Below, in pieces: positions 26,652 through 34,777 of a stretch of DNA of 64,000 nt (position 1 is the stretch's first letter; each line of letters starts with the position of its first letter). The notes beneath the pieces are model-generated. The model saw only the letters and a list, made by a program, of their open reading frames with translations. It was not told the origin of the DNA and did no database searches. Source of the DNA: Candidatus Gastranaerophilales bacterium (GTDB lineage Bacteria; Cyanobacteriota; Vampirovibrionia; Gastranaerophilales; Gastranaerophilaceae). Location of the stretch: positions 1 through 64,000 of the forward strand of contig CAKMWI010000004.1 in the NCBI GenBank assembly GCA_928722015.1, given 5' to 3'. Both the position numbers and the translations under genes were made by a program.

Positions 26652-27290
26652 ATGGACCAATTACAAAATTTAAATCCGGTGTTACAAATGTTGATAGTGA
26701 TGACTATGTTTTCACTATTACCTTTTATATTTTGTTGTATGACAAGTTTTTTAAGATTTGTTGTAGTGTTTTCTATGCTAAAAACTGCAATGGGTACTCA
26801 GCAAGTTCCGCCAGCGATAGTAATTATTGGTTTATCAATAATCCTTACTTTTTATACAATGGGAGGAACTTTTCAAAAAATGTATGATATGGGGTCTGTG
26901 CCATATCAGAAAAATCATGACATGGTCCAGGCAATCAATGAAGGTTCTAAACCATTGAAAGAATTTATGCTTAAGCAGACAAGAGAAAGTGATTTAACAT
27001 TTTTTGTAGAACTTTCACACAAGACTAAACCAAAGTCGCCTGATGATATTTCAATTTGGGAAGTTGCTCCGGCATATATTATAAGCGAATTAAAGACTTC
27101 ATTTGAAATAAGTTTTATAATATTTGTACCATTTATCATTTTAGACTTGGTTGTTGCAAATATTTTACTTGCTCTGGGTATGTTTATGTTATCACCGACA
27201 ATTATTTCTATGCCGTTTAAGCTGCTTATATTTATTGCTGTTGATGGTTGGGCTTTAATTGTTCAAGGTTTAGTAACAAGTTATAACTAA
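26652..27290 (+). CDS. fliP: Flagellar type III export protein FliP
   Basis: 212-aa inner-membrane protein of the FliP/SctR core gate. Four hydrophobic segments, with the family signature SFLRFVVVFSMLKTAMGTQQVPP and SLLPFIFCCMTSF at the start, and FVPFIILDLVVANILLALGMFMLSPTIISMPFKLLIF near the end. It lacks the cleaved signal peptide of classic flagellar FliP and so resembles injectisome SctR in length. The periplasmic loop (about 75-140) is long and charged. Start chosen from the AAGGA-containing leader, 13 bp after fliO. Confidence 0.93.
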   Translation: MDQLQNLNPVLQMLIVMTMFSLLPFIFCCMTSFLRFVVVFSMLKTAMGTQQVPPAIVIIGLSIILTFYTMGGTFQKMYDMGSVPYQKNHDMVQAINEGSKPLKEFMLKQTRESDLTFFVELSHKTKPKSPDDISIWEVAPAYIISELKTSFEISFIIFVPFIILDLVVANILLALGMFMLSPTIISMPFKLLIFIAVDGWALIVQGLVTSYN

Positions 27291-27313
27291 AATTTTTGAT
27301 AAAAGGATAAAAT

Positions 27314-27802
27314 ATGGAAATTTTGTTAGAATATTTAGCCAAGGGTTTTTTAATAATGTTGACAATTTCGATGCCATGTGTACTTGTGGCTGCTGGAATA
27401 GGGCTTGTTGTTGGTATATTGCAGGCTGTTACTCAGGTGCAGGAACAAACAATTGCTGCGGCTCCAAAAATCTTGGGTGTATTTTTGGTTATTATTATTG
27501 GTGGTGTTGGTTTTATAAGACTTCTGACTAATTTATTTCAGGAAGGAATGGTTCTTGCATTTAATACCGTCCCGCATAGTGAAAGTTTTGTGCTGGATGA
27601 AAATTACCATAAGTACACAACGCCTTTTGAAGGTGAAATGAAAGACAGATTTAAAAATATAGACTCTATTGATGAGATAATGAAAAATCCCGGAAAAGTC
27701 CCATATATTGATAAATATCAAAGAGAAAAATATACTCCGGCATCAAAAACTCCTATGCCAAAACCTGATTTAGTTGAAACAAAAAGAATGTTAGGAAGAT
27801 AA
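27314..27802 (+). CDS. fliQ: Flagellar type III export protein FliQ with C-terminal extension
   Basis: Core FliQ (about residues 1-88) with two transmembrane helices and the family motif IGLVVGILQAVTQVQEQT followed by PKILGVFLVIIIGG. FliQ surrounds the FliP-FliR gate. At 162 aa it is almost twice the usual length (about 89): a hydrophilic tail of about 75 residues (HSESFVLDENYHKY... to KRMLGR) follows the second helix. The tail is in frame and ends 2 bp before fliR, so it is not a read-through artefact. RBS AAAAGGA. Confidence 0.9.
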   Translation: MEILLEYLAKGFLIMLTISMPCVLVAAGIGLVVGILQAVTQVQEQTIAAAPKILGVFLVIIIGGVGFIRLLTNLFQEGMVLAFNTVPHSESFVLDENYHKYTTPFEGEMKDRFKNIDSIDEIMKNPGKVPYIDKYQREKYTPASKTPMPKPDLVETKRMLGR

Positions 27803-27804
27803 AA

Positions 27805-28587
27805 ATGGAACCGATTCTTGCAGGTATAGTAAAAATGTTTCCAACGGTTAACACCTACCTTATGGCAGGTGCGTTAGTTTTTGCAAGAATGCTCGGGTTT
27901 TTCAGATTTGCACCGATATTTAACCGAAAGGATATTCCTTCTCTTGTGAAATTACCGTTTGCGCTTATTATAACTATTTTTATAGTACCATTTTTACATC
28001 CTGAAAAATGTTTAACAGAATGTGATTCTTTTGCTTTATCTCTGCTTTTAAATATTGTTGTTGGGGCAATGATAGGATATATGGCCCAATTAATTACAAT
28101 TGCAATAGATTGCGGAGCGGAGATGATTAATATGCAAATGGGGTTGTCTTCTGCCACAACACTTGATCCTACAACATCAGCGCAGGTATCAATATTAACA
28201 AAAATGATATCTTTAATGGGGATATTAATTTTTATAAATCTTGGAGGAGTATATTGGTTATTCAAGGCTCTGGTGAGGAGTTTTGAAATTTTTCCTATGT
28301 ATTCGGCGCATATTCCGTTACCGCAACTTATAAAAATGGATGCACTTATTAAAATGTCTTCAAATACATTATATATGGGCTTACAAATAGCTTCTCCGAT
28401 TCTTTTAGCAACATTAGCTCAAGATATTATTCTTGGTGTAATTTCTCGAACAGCTCCACAGGTAAACGTGTTCCAATTAAGCTTTCTGTTTAAACCTGTA
28501 TTAGGAGCAGCTATTATGGTTTGGATACTTCCAATGCTGATGAATGTTATAGAAGAATATTTTTTAAGTTTCGCAAATATTATTTAA
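27805..28587 (+). CDS. fliR: Flagellar type III export protein FliR
   Basis: 260-aa inner-membrane protein, part of the FliPQR export gate. Six or so hydrophobic segments; recognisable: ARMLGFFRFAPIFNRKDIPSLVKLPFAL, GAMIGYMAQLITIAIDCGAEMINMQMGLS and SPILLATLAQDIILGVISRTAPQVNVFQLSF. Starts 2 bp after fliQ. Its end overlaps the convergent decarboxylase by 8 bp. FlhB, FlhA and filament genes are not in this window, so whether a flagellum or another type III system is built cannot be told from here. Confidence 0.93.
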   Translation: MEPILAGIVKMFPTVNTYLMAGALVFARMLGFFRFAPIFNRKDIPSLVKLPFALIITIFIVPFLHPEKCLTECDSFALSLLLNIVVGAMIGYMAQLITIAIDCGAEMINMQMGLSSATTLDPTTSAQVSILTKMISLMGILIFINLGGVYWLFKALVRSFEIFPMYSAHIPLPQLIKMDALIKMSSNTLYMGLQIASPILLATLAQDIILGVISRTAPQVNVFQLSFLFKPVLGAAIMVWILPMLMNVIEEYFLSFANII

Positions 28588-30004
28588 TAACTTCTATTGT
28601 TTCGTAATCAGTTAAATAAGGTAAATGCTCTTCAGTTATGAGTTCTCCCGGGAGCAAAATTGATATTCCTGGTGGGCATTCTGCGACAACTTCTCCTGAT
28701 AATCTTCCTACTGCTTCAGATTTTGGAATAATTTCTTTTTCTGAAAAATATGCTTCTCTTAAGTTCTTTTTAATAATAGGAGTTAGCATTGGCATGTGTT
28801 TTTTATTTTCCAGATAATAGATGTCTTTATAATCATGAGTGTCTATTTTTTTAAGACATTCGACCAGATATTCAAAATCTGAACGTTTATTACCAATATT
28901 ACTTAAAATTAATATTCCTGCGTCTGATGCACTTTCAACTTCTATTCCAAAGTCAATTTCCAAAATTGATTCTAATCTTTTTCCTGAAAGCCCGTCAGCT
29001 TTTATAAATATTTTAGTTACATCAGTTTTATACCCAAAATCGGATTTTAATTGATGTATATTTTCCATTTTATCTATTTCGGAACGCAAGTATTTTGCAT
29101 TCGAGATTGCTTTTGCGAGTTGTTTTTGTCCTCTTGGACTTTGTAAATTTGCTCTGGCAGCATCAAGGCTTCCTAAAAGCATCAAAGATGGGCTGGTGGT
29201 ATGTAGAAGCATAAGAGAACGTTCAACATCTTCAGCGTTTATTTGTGAATTTTCGCTAATGTGAAGCATAGACGATTGACTCATACTTCCTCCTGTTTTG
29301 TGAAGAGAATGTACAACGATATCAGCACCTAATTTTAAAGATGTTTCAGGTAATTTATCATTAAAATTCCATAAACAACCGTGTGCTTCGTCAACAATCA
29401 ATGGCACATTATATTTTTTACAAACTTCAGAAATTGATTTAACATCAGAAACTACCCCCTCGTATGTAGGGTTTGTAATCCAAACTGCAGATACATTATC
29501 ATTTTCTTTAAGTAAATTTTCAACTGATTTTGCATCAATGTTTCCCCAGATTCCCCACTCGTTGAATTTTTCAGGAATAATCCATAATGGTTCTGCTCCG
29601 GAGATAATTAGTCCTGTTAAAATAGAACGATGGCAGTTTCTGTTAACAATTACTTTTTGGCCTTTTTTGGTAAGCCCCATTGCTATAGCTAAATTTCCTA
29701 TAGTAGAACCATTAAGTAAGAAGAACGTTTTTTTTGCTCCAAATGCTTGTGCCGCTAAAATTTGAGCTTCTTTTATTGGACCGGTTGCCGGAGTTAAAGT
29801 TCCAAGATTATCAAATTCATCTGTTGTATCAACCATCAATGCTTTTCGGCCTACAAGATTTCTAAATGATGGAAGTGTTCCCAGACCTTTAGTGTGGCCA
29901 GGAATATGAAATTGATATGTAGGATTGTTATATGCAGTTTTTAATGCTTCAACAATCGGGGCATTTATAATTGTTTGTTTATTATTTTTAATTTTATTCG
30001 GCAT
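28580..30004 (-). CDS. Orn/Lys/Arg decarboxylase family PLP protein
   Basis: 474-aa fold-type I PLP enzyme of the SpeA-like short decarboxylase class (Bacillus SpeA is about 490 aa). Seen: FHIPGHTKG near the N-terminus, NGSTIGNLA, VDEAHGCLWNF, the PLP lysine in VHSLHKTGGSMSQ, and a C-terminal RLSGEVVAECPPGISILLPGE. It would decarboxylate arginine, lysine or ornithine to a polyamine or precursor; the exact substrate is unsure. The start is the ATG at 30004; the frame runs on upstream over the divergent gene and is a shadow there. TATGTT sits 6 nt before the ATG. Confidence 0.87.
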   Translation of the reverse strand: MPNKIKNNKQTIINAPIVEALKTAYNNPTYQFHIPGHTKGLGTLPSFRNLVGRKALMVDTTDEFDNLGTLTPATGPIKEAQILAAQAFGAKKTFFLLNGSTIGNLAIAMGLTKKGQKVIVNRNCHRSILTGLIISGAEPLWIIPEKFNEWGIWGNIDAKSVENLLKENDNVSAVWITNPTYEGVVSDVKSISEVCKKYNVPLIVDEAHGCLWNFNDKLPETSLKLGADIVVHSLHKTGGSMSQSSMLHISENSQINAEDVERSLMLLHTTSPSLMLLGSLDAARANLQSPRGQKQLAKAISNAKYLRSEIDKMENIHQLKSDFGYKTDVTKIFIKADGLSGKRLESILEIDFGIEVESASDAGILILSNIGNKRSDFEYLVECLKKIDTHDYKDIYYLENKKHMPMLTPIIKKNLREAYFSEKEIIPKSEAVGRLSGEVVAECPPGISILLPGELITEEHLPYLTDYETIEVIK

Positions 30005-30051
30005 AAAAAAAACATACAACAAAAAAAATATAAAATCCAGAAAATTTATGA

Positions 30052-30057
30052 TATAAT
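30052..30057 (+). promoter_or_regulatory. -10 box of the porin-like gene
   Basis: TATAAT with 8 nt to the ATG at 30066 and no Shine-Dalgarno. The divergent decarboxylase start is only 61 bp away. Confidence 0.45.
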
Positions 30058-30065
30058 AATTTAAA

Positions 30066-31412
30066 ATGAAAAATATCTTAAAATTGATACTTCTTGCAGT
30101 TTTATTTATGACCCCGTCTGTAGTATATGCACAAGCTGCAGAAGATATAGCTGAAGACTTGCTTACAACTCCACAAGAAAATGAAATCGTCTTACAAACA
30201 GACGAGACACTTTTTGACGAAAAAGAAAATGAAAAAACAAAAGACAAACGTTCATTTTTTAAACTTAAAAAAGATGTGGATTCTCAATCTTCATTGAGCA
30301 AAGAAGACGACTATGATGATGATGATTCTATTATGGACAACAATGAGCTGAATTTTGAAATTTTCAGAATGTTTGATAAAGATAATGATAATAAACTTGA
30401 TGAAGATACGCTGCCCGGAAAAATATTACATAGTAAGATTACAAGAACTGATGTTCAATCTTTTTTGTTAAAGGATAGTCTATCTTTTGAATATAAAAAA
30501 GGGCCTATTCATAAAATACAGGTATACGGAGGATATAGAGGTTCTATTAATGCTCTTTTTACTCCTGATTATTCTACAGAGTATGATAATTTAACAACAG
30601 AAGTTGGTGTTTATGGTTCTTTTAGAGATCCAAATTATAAATTTAAGGTAAATGTCAATCCTGTATATAAACATGGCAATAATTTTATTGACGGTTTTAT
30701 GGGAGATGCATATATAATGAATTCAAGTCTTAAGCATCATCATATTATGGCCGGATATTCACGTGTTCAAACAGGCATAGAAGGCGGTTCTTCAACCTTT
30801 ATTTTACCATTTGTTGCAAGATCGCAAATTGCCAGAAATTTTGGAAATTCAAGATCATTGTCAGTAAAAGTTATAGGTAACTATAATTATATAGACTATA
30901 ACCTTGCTGTTGGTTCTTCCGGTAGGCAAATAACCAGCGGAATGCCGGGAGCTGAATTTAACGGTTGGGTTAACGTAAAGCCTTTTGGCAGCCATGATGG
31001 CAAATTTGGTAAACTTACTATAGGTGGCGGTTTTAATGGCGGTCATAATCAGATAAATTATGGTGTCGGAAGTGTTTATGTTGGTTATAAGCATAAAAAA
31101 TTGTGGACAAATTTTGAAGCTGCAATTGCAGATGGATATAATGGCTCACAAGGAGTAAGTCCGAATAAAGCATGTGGTTTTGCAGCTACTGCTGGCTGGA
31201 AGTTTACGCCTCACCTTCAATTAATAGGAAGAATTGATCAATTTGATCCAAATAGGGATGCTTCAAATGATTTAAAAAGAGAATATACAGTTGGTTTGAA
31301 CTGGTTTATAAAAGGGCAAGCTCTCAAGGTTGTTTTTAATTATGTATTTTGCCAGAATCAAGCAACAGAAGATAGTCATAAATTAATATTAGCAACTCAA
31401 ATATTGCTATAG
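30066..31412 (+). CDS. Secreted beta-barrel (porin-like) protein with EF-hand-like loop
   Basis: 448 aa. Signal peptide at 1-24 (hydrophobic LILLAVLFMTPSVVYAQA). An acidic linker (about 25-100) leads to one EF-hand-like loop, FDKDNDNKLDED (about 104-115), with Asp at positions 1, 3, 5 and 9 but Thr instead of Glu at 12. From about 150 to the end the sequence alternates short beta-strands with Gly/Asn turns (KIQVYGGYRGSINALF, FGKLTIGGGFNGGHNQINYG, YTVGLNWFIKGQALKVVFNY), typical of an outer-membrane barrel such as phosphate-selective porin O/P. Terminal residues ILATQILL lack the usual final Phe. Outer-membrane location is inferred. Confidence 0.68.
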   Translation: MKNILKLILLAVLFMTPSVVYAQAAEDIAEDLLTTPQENEIVLQTDETLFDEKENEKTKDKRSFFKLKKDVDSQSSLSKEDDYDDDDSIMDNNELNFEIFRMFDKDNDNKLDEDTLPGKILHSKITRTDVQSFLLKDSLSFEYKKGPIHKIQVYGGYRGSINALFTPDYSTEYDNLTTEVGVYGSFRDPNYKFKVNVNPVYKHGNNFIDGFMGDAYIMNSSLKHHHIMAGYSRVQTGIEGGSSTFILPFVARSQIARNFGNSRSLSVKVIGNYNYIDYNLAVGSSGRQITSGMPGAEFNGWVNVKPFGSHDGKFGKLTIGGGFNGGHNQINYGVGSVYVGYKHKKLWTNFEAAIADGYNGSQGVSPNKACGFAATAGWKFTPHLQLIGRIDQFDPNRDASNDLKREYTVGLNWFIKGQALKVVFNYVFCQNQATEDSHKLILATQILL

Positions 31413-31431
31413 GTAATTAGATTTATTAAAT

Positions 31432-32337
31432 TTATTTATAGTTAATGTAATCTTTCCAATAGTTGTTAGATGCTGTCATTGTCTTTCCTCTTGAAGATGT
31501 TCCGTTCCCAATGACTTCACCTTTTTTATTTTTCTTAAGAGGGGCAATATTTTCTATAGGTTCATTAAATGGACAAGCATCAACCCCTGTCCCTGAGCCT
31601 TTGACATAGGCATATTCAGTTCCTCCATTACAGCATCTGGTTCCCCCTCCGGGACATAGGTTATTATTTGCATAATCCCCGTTAGGAGAGCTTCCGCTGA
31701 GACGGTCTAAATCACAAGGAACAAACGCTCCGCTGTAATTATTGGCATTTTCTACTTTATCATTATATTGCCATACAGCAACTTCTTTTGCTGACATTGG
31801 TTTAAATGCAAATATATCAACATTTATCCTGTTTGGGGCAGCCATACCATTAATATCAACACAGGCAAAATTATTTTCTGCATTAAAGGTCCAGATACGC
31901 CCTTTATTATCTAGCCATATCCCGTCATTATCACAAATCATTGCTCTTCCTGTGTTAATTCTAAATCTGTAAGGACCTTGTGGAGCTCTTCCATCTTGAT
32001 AAATTCTTGCCATTTCCGTAGAAATACCGGAACCGGAGTTTGCGTTACTGATTTTTGTTCCTCCAACATATCCCATCAGTTCTTTGTCCCAGGTAGCATA
32101 GCCTATCTTTTGAGCATAATCTCCAACGTCTCCTTTTTCAAGATTAATCATAGAGCCAATTTCTCGGATTTCACTATAAGTTGAGCGAAATTGTTGTTCC
32201 AAAACTTTACCTTTATAGTTGTATGTAAGAGATGGAATTGTTAGTGCTGCAAGTGAACCTAATAGTCCTAAAGTAACAAGTACTTCCGCAAGCGTAAAAG
32301 CTGTTTTTTTATCAAATGAAATCACGATATTAACCAA
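31432..32337 (-). CDS. Type II/IV pseudopilin-like protein
   Basis: 301 aa. The prepilin-type N-methylation motif is present as TAFTLAEVLVTLGLLGSLAA, with Glu at position +5 after the cleavage site (Ala before Phe instead of Gly). The rest is an extracellular globular domain with paired cysteines near the end (CPGGGTRCCNGG). It would be processed by a prepilin peptidase and assembled into a pilus or pseudopilus. The start is uncertain: TTG at 32337 is right after GAGGA; a GTG at 32325 is also possible. No pilus cluster is adjacent. Confidence 0.75.
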   Translation of the reverse strand: MVNIVISFDKKTAFTLAEVLVTLGLLGSLAALTIPSLTYNYKGKVLEQQFRSTYSEIREIGSMINLEKGDVGDYAQKIGYATWDKELMGYVGGTKISNANSGSGISTEMARIYQDGRAPQGPYRFRINTGRAMICDNDGIWLDNKGRIWTFNAENNFACVDINGMAAPNRINVDIFAFKPMSAKEVAVWQYNDKVENANNYSGAFVPCDLDRLSGSSPNGDYANNNLCPGGGTRCCNGGTEYAYVKGSGTGVDACPFNEPIENIAPLKKNKKGEVIGNGTSSRGKTMTASNNYWKDYINYK

Positions 32338-32389
32338 TCCTCATAAACTTCCAATATTATTTTTATTATACAGTATTTTTCATTGAAAG

Positions 32390-32420
32390 TCTAGGGGGAT
32401 TGAATTTTTATCCCCCTAGA
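32390..32420 (-). terminator. Hairpin downstream of the alcohol dehydrogenase gene
   Basis: 11-bp stem TCTAGGGGGAT (32390-32400) / ATCCCCCTAGA (32410-32420). GC-rich and stable, but with a weak T-tract on the minus strand. Confidence 0.6.
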
Positions 32421-32443
32421 TTATATTTTTATAATTGTTAAAT

Positions 32444-33415
32444 TTATATTTCTAAAAGAATTTTTAGAGTATCTTTTTCTTTATTTTTTTCAAAAGCGTC
32501 AATTGCTTTATCAATAGGATATTTAGCAGAAATTAATGGTGAAAAGTCAATTTTTCCGGATTCTAAAAGTCTTAATGCAGGTGGAAATTGTCCGCAGCGG
32601 GACCCTAAAACTGTGATTTCGTCAATAACGATAGGGGCAAGATTGAATTCTTTTGTAGCTGCAACAGTGCTTTTTAAAACAAGAACTCCTCTAGGTTTTG
32701 TTAGCGCTAGTGCTGTTTCAAAACCTGAAATCGAGCCTGTAGCTTCAACAACAACATCATATTCTTTTTTTATTGTAAAATTAGTGAGTAATTCTGTTTT
32801 TACGCCTTGTTTTTTTGCAATCTCAAGTTTGTTCTGATGTTTTCCGACTAATGTTACGTTGATATTTTGAGCATTTAGAGCTAGAGCTGTTATAAGACCA
32901 AGTTTTCCGTCTCCAAGAACAATAACTTTTTCATAAGGTTTTATGTGGTGTTGTTCGGTTATTTCGAGTGCCGCAGCCAAAGGCTCAACAAAAACTGCTT
33001 GAGTATCCGGAACATTATCTGGAACTTCGAATAATACTTCGATTGGCATTGTGAAATATTGTGCGAATACTCCATCTTTGCGCCATATTCCAAGAGTATG
33101 GCGTTCAGGACAGTGTCTGTATAATTTTTGGGCACACCAAGGGCAATCAGGCTTTTTACAACCATAGCTTATTTCAGGAACTACCCTTTTACCTATGAGG
33201 GATTTGTCTTCAGAATTAACATCTTCAACAATTCCCACAGCTTCATGTCCTAAAATTCCTACATATCCCATGTAGCCTTTTGTAATTTCATAATCAGTAT
33301 TACATATTCCGGCAAGTGTAACTCTTACAAGTGCTTCTCCTTTTTTCGGAACAGGTTTTTCGTAATTGTTAACTAATTCTAATTTATTATCTTTTGTAAA
33401 TACTACAGCTTTCAT
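32444..33415 (-). CDS. Zinc-dependent alcohol dehydrogenase-like protein (MDR family)
   Basis: 323 aa, medium-chain dehydrogenase/reductase. Catalytic zinc ligands in GICNTDYE and GILGHEAVG; structural zinc cysteines in CKKPDCPWCAQKLYRHC; a Rossmann part with VIVLGDGKLGLITALAL (GxGxxG variant GDGKLG). Shorter than classic ADH (about 350). Related proteins oxidise sugar alcohols or polyols such as threonine, sorbitol or scyllo-inosamine; substrate not known. RBS AAAAAGGAGAAAA. Single gene followed by a hairpin. Confidence 0.83.
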   Translation of the reverse strand: MKAVVFTKDNKLELVNNYEKPVPKKGEALVRVTLAGICNTDYEITKGYMGYVGILGHEAVGIVEDVNSEDKSLIGKRVVPEISYGCKKPDCPWCAQKLYRHCPERHTLGIWRKDGVFAQYFTMPIEVLFEVPDNVPDTQAVFVEPLAAALEITEQHHIKPYEKVIVLGDGKLGLITALALNAQNINVTLVGKHQNKLEIAKKQGVKTELLTNFTIKKEYDVVVEATGSISGFETALALTKPRGVLVLKSTVAATKEFNLAPIVIDEITVLGSRCGQFPPALRLLESGKIDFSPLISAKYPIDKAIDAFEKNKEKDTLKILLEI

Positions 33416-33453
33416 TTTTTCTCCTTTTTAAATTATGTTTAACTTTTGATATT

Positions 33454-34710
33454 TTATTCGTCATTTAAGTTATTCCACTCTTTTGACAATTTATTTAAGA
33501 CGGTTTGAGTATTATTGTTATCCAATAATATTTCTTGAACTGACAAATTTACAATATTATTTATATCTTTTTGTGCTCTTTGTGTATGAAATACAGGTTG
33601 AATTTTATTAAGCTGTTTTGCACTTATTACGCGTGCTTTAGCCATCAGGTCATCTTCATTGTATTTTGTATAAAATTCATTTTGCAAAGTTTTTTTATTT
33701 GTCGCAAGTATATTTGTTAATTTAGCAAGTTCAAGTTGATTTTTATCATTTGTTATGAATAGTGCAAATTTAAGAGCTTCATCCTTATGTTTTGCTTTCA
33801 ACGGGATTACAAAATTCATAAGTGAAAAGTCATTTTGTCCTAATTCTCCTGTTATTTGTGGGGCAACATCTGTTTTTAAATAAGTTGTTGGTGCATTTTC
33901 TTTAATCATATTTAAAAAATTTGCGCCTGCATTAATCAAAACAATATTTCCAGACATATATTTTTCTAAAGATTCTTGAAGAGTAGTAGAAACTGTTTCT
34001 TTAGGGATTAAATCTTTTATATATAACTGTTTAAACATATTAAAAATGCTAACCGCTTTTTTCGAATTTATATTTTCGGAATTTGTAATTCCGTATTTGT
34101 TTAAAATCTTGAGGGTGGTATCATTTTCTGTTAAGTTTGGTAAAATCAGATAGGCATTTGTTTTTTGTTTTACTATTTCTGCAGAATTAGCAATATCCTG
34201 ATATGTTTTTGGAAGTGTAATTCCTGATTTTTTTAAAAGGTCTTTATTGTAAATAGTAATTGCGCTTGTTGCATACCATGGTATAGAATAAATTTTTCCG
34301 TTATACTTTAATGAATCTAAAATTTCAGAATTAAATTGCGTTGTTGCGTGTTGAGGAATTTCATATAAAGCTCCTTTATGAGCTAGAGTTGCAGAAAAGT
34401 CAGGATTTAAATTGACCAAATCAGGAGGATTGCTGCTTAATACTGCAGCCAGCGTTCTTTTTTCCCCTTCTGAAAACGGTACATCTATCCATTTTATTTT
34501 TATTTGTGGATTTTCTTTTTCAAATTCTGATATAACATTTTCAATGTATGGTGCAAAATCATTCATTTGTAAAGTCCAAAATATAACTTCATTATTATGT
34601 TGTATTCTGCTAAACGTAAAGAATATTCCGGTTAAGATTACAAATGTTGTAATAATTACAATCCAGAAATTTTTATTCAAAAAGCGTCTCCCTGTTTTTA
34701 TATACCACAT
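33454..34710 (-). CDS. Extracellular solute-binding protein (family 1), orphan
   Basis: 418 aa. One N-terminal hydrophobic segment (about 15-33, WIVIITTFVILTGIFFTF) that looks like an uncleaved anchor, without a lipobox. The body is a bacterial type 1 sugar-binding-like fold: VISEFEKENPQIKIKWIDVPFSEG and GKIYSIPWYATSAITIYNKDLLKKSGI. Such proteins deliver sugars or oligosaccharides to ABC permeases, but no permease or ATPase gene lies near. Upstream it is divergent from rarA with only 67 bp between. Confidence 0.78.
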   Translation of the reverse strand: MWYIKTGRRFLNKNFWIVIITTFVILTGIFFTFSRIQHNNEVIFWTLQMNDFAPYIENVISEFEKENPQIKIKWIDVPFSEGEKRTLAAVLSSNPPDLVNLNPDFSATLAHKGALYEIPQHATTQFNSEILDSLKYNGKIYSIPWYATSAITIYNKDLLKKSGITLPKTYQDIANSAEIVKQKTNAYLILPNLTENDTTLKILNKYGITNSENINSKKAVSIFNMFKQLYIKDLIPKETVSTTLQESLEKYMSGNIVLINAGANFLNMIKENAPTTYLKTDVAPQITGELGQNDFSLMNFVIPLKAKHKDEALKFALFITNDKNQLELAKLTNILATNKKTLQNEFYTKYNEDDLMAKARVISAKQLNKIQPVFHTQRAQKDINNIVNLSVQEILLDNNNTQTVLNKLSKEWNNLNDE

Positions 34711-34765
34711 ATCACAATAAACTTATAAGTTTCAATGTTTGTAGGTGAAAACACTAAACTCATGA

Positions 34766-34771
34766 TATAAT
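34766..34771 (+). promoter_or_regulatory. -10 box of rarA, leaderless type
   Basis: TATAAT with 6 nt to the ATG at 34778; no ribosome-binding site. The -35 is weak. Confidence 0.5.
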
Positions 34772-34777
34772 TATACT

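Noticed and set aside
30005..30247. N-terminal extension of the decarboxylase over the porin-like gene
   Set aside because: Ser/Phe-rich antisense translation of the porin signal-peptide region; family start lies at MPNKIKNN (30004).
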